A DNA stretch of 49,965 nt from assembly GCA_014885115.2 (NCBI GenBank), contig WKLE02000085.1:1-49965 (forward strand), read 5' to 3'. Source of the DNA: Asterionellopsis glacialis. Lineage: Eukaryota; Bacillariophyta; Plagiogrammaphyceae; Rhaphoneidales; Asterionellopsidaceae. Shown here one piece after another: positions 26,977 to 36,593 of the stretch. Below the pieces are notes generated by a model that was not told where the DNA came from, did no database searches, and saw nothing but the letters and a program-made list of their open reading frames with translations. A program made the position numbers and the translations under genes. Numbering within the stretch: the first letter of the stretch is position 1; every line of letters starts with the position of its first letter.

Positions 26977-29438
26977 CTACATTTCATCCATCATTTGTTG
27001 CTCAAAGTCAGCCGCAAAGCCATCACTATCTTCATCACTGCTGCTATTGGAATCAGAATTCGTCATCGTGGAATTTGTTTTTGTATCTTTGGTAATTGGT
27101 GGTTTAGCAATGGGTGCTTTTCCCAGGTAATGGTGTACAACATCTCGTTTCGTTACACTCCAAACACATTCCATCAACCACGACGCTTTTACCACTGCAC
27201 AACCCGGTATTTGTCTTGCTCGATTGGTCTTATCAGTGCCATCTCGTGCTGCTACGACGTGTGTCACCCGTGGAGTCACATTGTCGAGGATCTACAAATA
27301 AGTAAAGAAAATAGCAACACAGTATATATCGTGAATCAATGGTGGTTCATTTAAAACCACCAATATGCACTATACTCTGTACGTACCTTTGCCCCCAAAT
27401 TCTCTGCATACCTCAATACCGACGGCCGTGGTGAATTATTCGTCTGTTCTCGTTGTTGTTTGTGAATAGGGATGAGCCCACTTAAAACAAGATGACATCC
27501 ATTTAGAACTTCGTTTCGCATAGTTTGTAGTATCGAGGGAACTGTTCTCTGATGTTGTACCTCCTCGGACATTTCCTTGTCGTAAAATCTTGTGTGTAAT
27601 CGCTCTAAAATATCTCCTGTCCACAATAGCTGCTCATCTGATTCTACTTCTTCTTCCGGTCGATCTTCCTCTGCACCGGCAACATCGACTTTACCAGCTG
27701 CATTATTCACATCTGCAAAGCCCAAGAAGGGTTTCCAATGATATGGCCGTACCAACAGTAAGTTTTCAGGTGGTTCACCAGGACGAGCCACCGTATTGTC
27801 ACTTGCCTTGGCCCATACATCTTCACGATCATCTACAATAGCTGCCATTGTCCCGCCACAGGGGAATATCCTCTTTAAACTTTTGACATCACGTCCCAAG
27901 TCACCCACATCGGTCCGTGACACAATCCGGCTTCCGAACAAACGTTTACGTAAATCCATCGCAAGACTCTCTAGTCGTTCAGCCTCCTCCAGCTCCTGTT
28001 TCAGCTTTTCTACCTTTTCTTCAGGTGTATCAATTTGATCTGTTTTCAACGATGCAGGTGGTTCACCAAAGGAAACCTTTTTACGTTTTTTAGTTGGTGG
28101 CTCGTCACTATCTTTTTTGGATTCTTCATTTGCGTCAGTGCCGTTCTTTTCCCCATTTTCGGATGACTTCTTTTCTTCGGCTTCAGCCTCTTCTTTGATG
28201 TTTTCTATTTTGTCTTTTTGTTGTTGCTGCTGTTGGTCCAGTTGTTGTTGATGATGACGATGTTTGGAAAGATTTTGTTCTGCAATGAAAAGACCGTATC
28301 GTAAATGTTCTAAATCTTCTTGATCGCGATCCGCACCAATCATGTATCGACAGAGTACCATAGTTATTTGTTCGGCATACAATCGTGTTCCAGCTGTATA
28401 GACCGACAATTCATACCGCTCGGATGCACTCGCTAAAAATTCTTTGATATGAGGTCGCAATTTAGCAAAATGCTTAATCATTCGTACTTGTGGTGGTTGT
28501 TGATTATTTTGTGGCGTGCCCTCTGTCATTGGTAATAGTAATGTACGGACATCACTTCCTGCTCCCACATATGCCGTAGCTCTGGCATCTGCTGTAGCAT
28601 GAACTAATGTATGGTCCAAATCCAACACTAACGATAATTTCCTTTGATCCAACATTCGTTTGGACGTTTGTTTTGCCATTGCTTGTGCCTCTTGTTCTGT
28701 TAAAGTCATAGTAATACCACCCGAAACAGTAACACGTTGTTGTTGTTGTTGTTGTTGTGATTTTGACATTTGATTATTTTGTGCTTGTGATGATTGGTCA
28801 TAATGTAATGGTGATGTTGGCATGGACGATGAATTATGATTATCATCATTATGCTGATTTACCTTTTTCCCACAGATGACACACAATCCGCCCATCATGA
28901 CTGCTGGATGAGAACATTCTTCTACAAAACCAATCACAAGTTTGTCACTGCCATCTCCCAATTGCCACAAGCCATCCATGGGCGCAACAATAGGAACTGT
29001 ATCTGCAACAATATTTGATAATGGCCTTGCAGTAGCAGTATCTGGTTTCTTGGCTGTTATTAGAGATATGAAAGATGATGAATTATTGTCCCCCGTCTTT
29101 CCAGCAGCAGTAGGTGCTGATGTTGTTGGTGGGGTGTTTGTTGAAGTAGTGGAAACAACTGCTGCCGCGGCAGCGGCACCACCACGACGTCTCCTTTTAG
29201 GACGTTTATGAGATGCCATCGATGGCACTGCTGCTACTGGTGTTGCACCAGACTCTGATGTGAGATCAGTAACCTGTGAGGCATTATTTTTCTCCATTGC
29301 CAAAGCAACTGTTTCACCCTTTTGTACAGGCGACCCTGCCTTGATTTTCCAACTGTGAATTACATAATCTTCTCCGGGTAACCTCACCGATTCACGAGCT
29401 AGTACTTTGCACTTCAGAGTGATATTATCGTTGTTCAT
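26977..29438 (-). CDS. FCP1: RNA polymerase II CTD phosphatase FCP1
   Basis: This enzyme removes phosphate from the Pol II C-terminal domain so the polymerase can be recycled. Exons are 27387-29438 and 26977-27291 (intron 95 bp, GTACGT donor, phase 0), giving 788 residues. The N-terminus carries the biotinyl/lipoyl-like domain of FCP1 (VRLPGEDYVIHSWKIKAGS; then CSHPAVMMGGLCVICGKKV). The catalytic FCPH domain has LVLDLDHTLVHA (DxDxT nucleophile), LRPHIKEFLASASERYELSV and the second Asp pair in AAIVDDREDVW. A Lys/Glu-rich insert of ~120 residues with NLS-like KKRKKV splits the domain. The BRCT domain spans the intron: SVLRYAENLGAK joins ILDNVTPRVTHVVAARDGTD. The acidic tail (DEDSDGFAADFEQQMMDEM) resembles the TFIIF-binding end of FCP1. 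Confidence 0.96.
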
Positions 29439-30417
29439 ATTTTTGTTGTTGTTGTTTTTTTTGTTAGTCGATTATTCGTACTTTCTTTGTAGTGATTTCG
29501 AAGAGGTTTTTAATCACCAATTTTCGTTTTCTTAGAAAAAATTGTCTCCTCCTCAAATATGCCTCTCCCCTTAATCCAAGCCTAGAACGCCCGATGAAGT
29601 AATCTATTCTTTGACGATCTTTATTGTCGAAATACTTGGAAGATTCGCCACAGACCTTTTTACTTCAACTATTCGAGAGGTTAACAAGTTTCCTTCCAGA
29701 TCAATGTCTTGCTTAACTTTTGGGTTTGCGGTTTGTAATGGTACGATATTCGAAACAAAGAGTTGGGGTCTTGGTCTTTGCACTGCTTGCCTCTAATGAT
29801 TGTGCTTGGGTATGGTACCCACAATGTGTAGATGGTGTTTACCTATGGTACGTTGATTGTTTGTGTCGTGTGAAGATTCCCTCTCTGTATTGATTGCATG
29901 ATGTGTCGCTATCATACAGTATGTTGGTTGGTTGTTGTAGAACCTACGGGAGGGGTGCTGTTCCGGTCCTTTCCGAAAAAAACGCCAGAAAAAGAGGGGG
30001 ACTTCAATTGGGATATTATGTTGTTTTTTGATTTTTGATTGGTTGCAGCTGCGTTGACTCTGCTTGGCGCACATACAACACTGCAACATGGCCAACCTAA
30101 GAAATTGAACTGCACGAACAACGTACGTACGAATATACCGACTCATTGATCTCAAAGATCTTTTTTTTTTTGGCGCGAGATTCACAATACATCAATTGCT
30201 TTTGCTTGGGAGCGAAAAACACCGACACCCTGTGGGCGGGCAAGCGACGGACTGTATCCTAACACATCATGACATCTCCATGTCATGCGATTATCCCGTA
30301 TCTTTTGTCACGTTCGACTTTCAACTTCGACACCCATCAAAACAATCAAGGAGTACGATAACTTGAGTCTATCCGATCAGGACAATAATAATAAAGAGCA
30401 GTGTGACAATAGATAAA
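29439..30417. promoter_or_regulatory. Divergent intergenic region upstream of FCP1 and the UVR-like gene
   Basis: A 980 bp head-to-head spacer. Open frames here (for example 29793-30185 on the minus strand) have no recognisable features and atypical composition, so I treat the whole stretch as promoter and UTR sequence. Confidence 0.45.
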
Positions 30418-31363
30418 ATGTTGCCGAATAACGCAGCTACAATTTACTTTTTGTCCATGTCAATTTTGATTATTGCATCAATTTTACCATGTTGTTCGAC
30501 ATTTACTCCAGCACCATTATTACGTCAACCACTAACAAGAAGTCAAATCAAGGATCCTAAATTTCATCAAGCCCTCCGAAATATTGGATACCGTCATCCA
30601 AATGGCTTCTCTGCATCATCATCATCATCGGCATTGGCATCACAACTTTGTTTTCAAGTCGACAGTAATTATATCTGTGATGTATCATCACTATCGTCGT
30701 CGTCGTCGTCGTCATTATGGGTTTCCTTGATAGACCGTGATGATTTTTCAATAGGCCCAATTTTTATAGTTGCTGTAGCTCTTGCTTTGGGTATAGCTGC
30801 ACAGAGTTTCATCAATTCCATGTTAAAGGGTGATCAGGGATTAGGTGCATTTTTACAAGATGGATCTGGATTTCAAAATAGTGCATATCGTCCCAATCGT
30901 CAAAAAGATCCATCATCATCTCAAACAGAAGACCCACTGTACGTTAACTATTTCAAAATCGATTGATTTTTAATTTTATGAATGTATCAAAAAAGGATTT
31001 CTTGAAGATGATTTGCAAATTGAAATACACACCCGACAATGATTTATCTTTTTCGCGGAAGGGTAGCTTTCTCTGCAAAAAAAATTCTCACTGGCGTTTG
31101 ATTCTTTTCTTTTTTCTTTTGCAAATTACCTTTCTCTGTCTATCTTTAGTCCATGGTTATCTTTACCGAAACTTGATTTTGTGGAAGTGGCAGGACAAGA
31201 AGAAGAAAAAGCAGAAAAAATGATGCAAGTGAAATTAGAAACGTTACGTGAAGAAATGAATCAAAAACTTCAAGAGGGTAACATGGAGGAAGCTATAAAA
31301 TTACGAAATGAATTGGAACAATTATGTGAACAAAGCGGATTTGAGTTTCAAGAATTAGATTAA
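30418..31363 (+). CDS. Plastid-targeted single-pass membrane protein with UVR-like C-terminal motif
   Basis: Exons are 30418-30938 and 31150-31363 (intron 211 bp, GTACGT donor, phase 2), giving 244 residues. The ATG is 30418; the frame reaches 30403 only through GTG. A hydrophobic signal peptide (YFLSMSILIIASILPCC) precedes STF|TPAP, an ASAFAP-type plastid cleavage site. One membrane segment (IGPIFIVAVALALGIAAQSF) is followed by NSMLKGDQGLGAFLQDGSGF, a Gly-rich block likely to be conserved. Exon 2 encodes a charged helix, LREEMNQKLQEGNMEEAIKL then RNELEQL, that resembles the UVR motif of UvrB/C and of plastid Clp adaptor and FLU-type proteins. Function unknown; a thylakoid or envelope scaffold is plausible. 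Confidence 0.75.
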
Positions 31364-31410
31364 AAAATTAAAAAAAAGAAAGTTTATTTATCGTATGAAA
31401 CAAAGACACA

Positions 31411-31445
31411 CGCATACAAACAAACAAACAAACAAACAAACAAAC
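31411..31445. repeat. (CAAA)n microsatellite
   Basis: About eight uninterrupted ACAA/CAAA units just downstream of the UVR-like gene, immediately before the first copy of the longer tandem duplication. Confidence 0.9.
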
Positions 31446-31797
31446 AAAAAGTTTGATAGTTGCTCTCTTACAAAACGCCACCACAGAACGGACTTGCACG
31501 TTGAAATCTCAAGGTTTCTCAATGGAAATCTTGTTCTTGTTTCCTTGCTGCACGAGCACTTTTCGAAGACGTTTGATCTTTTGGAAACTACATACGATTC
31601 ATTCATTCCCACTAAAAACGAGCGTATACAGACAAGCAAAAAGTTTGATAGTAGAAACTTGTAAAACGCCACCAAAGAACGGACTCGCACGTGGAAATCT
31701 CAAAGTTTTTTATCGAGATTTTGCACGAGCACTTTTCCAGGGGATGTTTGATATTTTGGAAACTACATACGATTCATTTACTTCCACTAAAAAAGTC
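31446..31797. repeat. Imperfect tandem duplication, ~190 bp unit
   Basis: Copy 1 is about 31446-31637 and copy 2 about 31638-31797. Both start AAAAAGTTTGATAGT, share AAAACGCCACCA(C/A)AGAACGGACT, TTGCACGAGCACTTTT and TTGGAAACTACATACGATTC, and end near CCCACTAAAAA or TCCACTAAAAA. Copy 2 is shorter by roughly 30 bp because of small deletions. No function is evident. Confidence 0.85.
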
Positions 31798-32589
31798 TTG
31801 AGTTGTCCTGGATAAAGAGTTTTATGTCACAATAGCTTTGTTCTATTATTGATTGTGGAACTTGCTTTTATAGTCATTCAGTGTGCCATTCATAGGTGAG
31901 TCCCTCCGAGTAATGCAAAAGTGCTTGAGCAACACAAAGATGTTTTCAGTCGTGGAAAAAGGCAACAGATTCTAACTTTATCTTCATTAGTTGTTTTGTG
32001 ATGATTTTTAAAAAATATATTTCTGAACATGCTGATGTGTATGTGTACATTGTACGGTTTACCCCGACGGCAATTTTTGCTCAGATTTCAAAAAAACCGG
32101 GACTGGCTGAAAACGACATATTAATACATACCTCTACATTTTTTTTCCTATCACTCTTTGATTGGACAGTGATGACCATCGAACCCAGAATATCTAAATA
32201 TCGTACTACTATTCTAGACTACAGCTACTGACTCAAACCGTTTTTGAAATTTTGTACTACTACATGCGTTATCATGACTTGTGGATGAAGGTCACCAAAA
32301 ACAGCTAATTTTATTATATATAGGTTTTTTGATCGTGTGACAACAAATAAGATATTCCTCTACTCTCCGCTAATGACAATTCTGACGGGAAATTCAAAAG
32401 GTTTTCATTAGAGTCACACATGAAAAGTCAGTACCTAGTTACTGACGTGTGAGAAAATGATATCCAACGAAATACACCTCAGACAAAGAATAAATAAAAG
32501 TCACTATTTGATTGTATTGCGGTACGGCAGGCTTTCCTTTTCTTTTAAAACGTCGTTTTGATTGGATAGTTCTAACACGATACTTAAAT

Positions 32590-32942
32590 TGTACAGGTAC
32601 AGGTTTTGTACACAGGCTTCTGGATGCGATGATGATGTACGAGGTAGAACAATTACTATTTATTAAGTAGGTTTAATTGTACCAGGTAAAGGATTGTACG
32701 GAGAAGTGTACATTACCAGGTTCGGTACCTGAACTGTGAACATCTTCCTGGTATTGTCGATTACTGATTCTACGTTGGAATCCGTACCTGGTACTGTACC
32801 AGGGATACAGGTACCCTTCCTAAATTAAATAGGTTAAAGTATCTTCCACTATCAACCAGTAGTACTTTGTACCTGTGCCTCTATACCGTAGAGGAGGGTA
32901 CCTGTGTCTTACGTGTACCAGGTACAGTACAGGTATGAGCGA
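32590..32942. repeat. Cluster of CAGGTAC / GTACCTG palindrome-forming words
   Basis: At least ten occurrences of (G)TACC(A/T)GG, CAGGTA or GTACCTG within ~350 bp, on both strands. They include a perfect inverted repeat, CCTGGTAC-T-GTACCAGG, at 32787-32803. It may be a transcription-factor binding array or hairpin-prone DNA about 600 bp upstream of the NCKX ATG. Confidence 0.7.
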
Positions 32943-33539
32943 GGAAATTTGAGTTTTACTATCACATATAGGAAAATACAATTTCTGTCGTATCTATACA
33001 ATCCTCAACGACATACACCTAGGGACTGAGTCCTACTAAGTGATGGTCTTAAATACATATTATACAGGATATTTTGAGTATTATGTATCGCCGCATAACA
33101 ACGATAACAATGAATCAAATAACAACTCTCTTATGCCTCTGCTTATCGAGCTCGCTTTTTTACTACTGGCGATAGCGCTCATCCGTCTGGAATATATATC
33201 TCGTATTTCCTACGATATTTGCAAGTACTGTATCCTAAGTAAGAGGGTACCGGTAGAGGTAGACAGGTCTTTTGTATGTGTTGTATGTAGCTCTGGCCAA
33301 AACTACGGAGAGACGAAATCGATCCTTCAATCGGTTTCTTGTTCGCCGTTCGAGGTGAACAGGACTGTCTGTAGGAGACATACCATAAGGGACCACCGCC
33401 AGCCTCCCGGACAACACCTTGCTATTTCGGCCGGTTGTCGCATTTCCGACTCATTCATGGTCAAAAAAAGTTGTGTTGCTGGAGCATTTTCAAAAAAGAC
33501 ATCAAGTAATAGAGAATCAAAAAGAGAGATTGAAGAAGC

Positions 33540-36022
33540 ATGTGGATATCGAAAGAAGCAGACGATGATTTATCGGTTGCAACCAACCATGGGATTTATC
33601 GTCGCAAGTACCATGTTCGAGCACTTTTCCAGTCAATTTTCTTCGTAGTCCTCGTAGGAGGCTACAGCACGTACAATTTCTACGTGAATCCTGGTAATAA
33701 TAATATGGAAATGGGCGCCGTAGGATCAAAATCCTCGCTCAACGTAGGACTACTGAAAAATCACCGGCAATTACGGGAGGTTTCGAATGTAGGGCTAGAT
33801 GAGAATGATGAAATAACATGGGGGGAGGAAGGGTCCTTCGGGATGAATTTGAAAGAACAAGATGAACACAAGGCTTCGTCTTTTATGACGGAGCACAACA
33901 GGAGCAACAATAAGAAACGAACACAAAAGAAAAAGAGAAATCGAAGACTCAAGGAAGACGGAAAGGACTGTGATTCTTCTGATAAGGCTGATCCCAAGTG
34001 GATGTTAGTTTTTTATATCATCGGTGTTCTTTATATGTTCTTAGCACTTGCCATTGTATGTGATGAATTCTTCGTTCCTGCACTTGAAGAAATGAGTTGT
34101 GAAAGACACCTGAATCTTAGTATGGATGTTGCTGGTGCAACACTTATGGCTGCTGGTGGATCCGCACCTGAACTTTTCACGTCTCTTATTGGTACCTTTC
34201 AGGAAAGTGAAGTTGGTATCGGTACCATTGTGGGAAGTGCTGTCTTTAATGTTTTATTCGTCATTGCCATGTGTTCCCTTCTTGCCAAGGAAACCTTGAC
34301 ACTTACGTGGTGGCCGCTCTTTAGAGATAGTGCCTATTATGCTGCAGGTTTGATTGTCCTTGCTTTGTTTGTGGGTGTGATAAGTGAAGGTGAAATCCAA
34401 CTTTGGGAAGCAATCATTTTGTTGGGCATGTACTTGGGATATATCCTACTAATGGCTTACAATAGAGACATTTACAAGAGTATTACAGGAAAGGAACTTG
34501 TCATGCCAGATGATGACGACGATGATGATGATGCTCAGACAGAATCTGATCATGCCAATGGAGAACTTGAGCAATCCCGAAGTTCCGGAAAGGGCTCGGG
34601 TACGAAACAAAAGGCACACTTTAGATGGCAAGGTACCTTCCGTGCCGGAATTCTCAAGCTCATTCGTGATCCCGAGTCGTGGCTTGAAACGGCAGGTAAT
34701 GGTATTGTAGCCAAGATTGCTGGAAATGTCGATCAAGTCTTTGAAAAAGTTGATGCTGATGGTAATGGTGAAATTGACAAAGAAGAGTTAGCAATGCTTT
34801 TTCAAAAGCTTGATTGTGCACTTAGTCCTTCCGAATTGGACCATGTGTTTGAAACTCTTGATACCGACAAGAACGGAAAGGTGAGAATGTTGGTTCGGAA
34901 AGTGTGTATTGGTCTGCGTTAGCTTTTGTCCTTCTTTTCATGACGTCTAAACATTATTGGTGGTTATTTTATGTTTCATTCTTTAGATTTGTCGTACTGA
35001 GTTTTCCTCGTGGTACTGTGCTTCCGAGGAACGAATCCTCAACGAAGCTAAACACGTATTTGACAGTTACGATAAGGATAATTCTAGTTCTATTGATAAG
35101 GATGAGTTGAAAGATATGTTGCTCAAATTAGATCCAAAGGTAACAGATGGTGATATTGCTGAGGTCATGGAAGTCATGTACAAGCATGGAGATCCAAATG
35201 AAATTTCGTATGAAGAATTTGCTGATTGGTACAAATCATCGCTTATGTTTGAACAGAAGAAACATGAAGCAGAAGAAGACGCTGCAGGTGTTTGGGAAAG
35301 TTTGAAACCTCCCGTAGACAAATCATGCACAGCATGGGTTTGGTACATTTTACTTCTTCCGCTTGTGGTTCTCATGACGTTTACAATTCCAGACGTACGA
35401 CGACCAGGAATGGGAAAATGGTGCTACGCTGGATTCTTCCTTTCTATTTTGCATATTGGTGGCTATTCTTACCTAATGGTTAGTTGGGCTGAAGTTGTTG
35501 GTAATACTATTGGTATCCCATCAGTGATTTTAGGATTAACCATTTTAGCGGCAGGAACATCAGTTCCTGACTTGCTTTCAAGTGTCATCGTTGCCAGAAG
35601 AGGGTCTGGTGATATGGCGGTATCCAGTTCTATCGGAAGTAATATATTTGATATCCTTGTGGGTCTTCCACTACCCTGGATCTGCTACACTGCGTATCCC
35701 AACACTCCTTCTGTTGTAAAGGTAAGTCACATCCACTGTATTTTCGCTTATTTTGAGTTTGCCCTTTTACTTGCCTTTAGGACGAAATCAACTAACTGAA
35801 AATCTTCCCACCTCCAACATCTTCTTCTTTACTGCGCAGATTGGGTCGGACAATATTGCATTGTCGATATCAATTTTGATAGGAATGCTGGTATTTGTAA
35901 TAGCAGCAGTTCACTGCCAAGGATGGAGGCTAACAAAGACATTGGGAGCTCTAATGTTTTTGTTCTACTTGGGTTTCCTTGCGCAAGCCATTGTAATGGA
36001 GCTACCGTTCGATACATGCTAA
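33540..36022 (+). CDS. K+-dependent Na+/Ca2+ exchanger (NCKX/CaCA family) with three EF-hand-like loops
   Basis: Exons are 33540-34880, 34987-35721 and 35840-36022 (all phase 0), giving 752 residues. The start ATG has an in-frame TGA just upstream. After an N-terminal signal anchor ([15 protein letters not shown]) and a basic disordered stretch, the first membrane half holds the alpha-1 repeat ([20 protein letters not shown] and [14 protein letters not shown]). The second half holds alpha-2 ([20 protein letters not shown] and [19 protein letters not shown]). The cytosolic loop carries an eight-Asp run, then calcium-binding-type loops [24 protein letters not shown] (interrupted by intron 1) and [12 protein letters not shown]. 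The EF-hands suggest direct Ca2+ regulation, as in plant NCL-type exchangers. The protein likely exports Ca2+ across the plasma or an internal membrane. Confidence 0.92.
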
Positions 36023-36593
36023 CAACGTCTACCGTATGACTCTAAAAACTTAGCACACCCATGCTTCACACGGGAAAAAAGCCTCTTGGATACATTCTAG
36101 TTTTTGTACCTGGAGCACGTCAATACATCAATCACTCGGCATGTGTATAAAAAGTCATAATATGCATCTCTACTACAAAAGTACTTCTTTCTTCTTATTC
36201 TTTTCGGTGTATTCTCTATTCTTATTCACTTGGGGCGTATTCTGACGCTCCACAACTCAGTCCTGCAGCAAATTTTGGCACCCTTTAGTATGCGATTAGA
36301 CCAAATGGGTCAAAGGAAAATTTCTCATAACAATTTTGAAGGAAGATTTTTAATGACAGCAAGTCTCAATCTAATATTTTGCCTGCTGCCATCTTTCATT
36401 CCTATCCAACCTTCACCTGTACTGCAACAACAAAAAATTCTGAGTGGAGGCATATGAAACCTTTACCGGCTAGGAACTACAAAAGGTGACGATTTGTTTC
36501 AAGAAAGTTCATGAAAATATATTATATACTCCTGTTTATATCACCAGAATTGTACGTTAAGAGCATCAGTAAGGGAAAAATGTATATTTAGTT
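36023..36593. other. Intergenic region between convergent genes
   Basis: Contains the 3' ends of the NCKX and TrpEG genes. No other gene or repeat is seen. Confidence 0.6.

Larger units (their letters stand above)
31364..33539. other. Repeat-rich intergenic region upstream of the NCKX gene
   Basis: A 2.2 kb gap without a credible gene. It contains a CAAA microsatellite, a ~190 bp tandem duplication and a cluster of CAGGTAC/GTACCTG words, each listed separately. A 200-codon open frame at 33043-33648 overlaps the NCKX start in another frame and has no recognisable features. Confidence 0.6.

Noticed and set aside
26654..26987. Minus-strand Met/His-rich ORFs opposite the ZIP transporter tail
   Set aside because: Mirror reading of the CAT-GGN repeat encoding the His-rich tail.
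33043..33648. 200-codon plus-strand open frame
   Set aside because: It overlaps the NCKX start in another frame, has no recognisable domain, and begins in repeat-rich promoter sequence.
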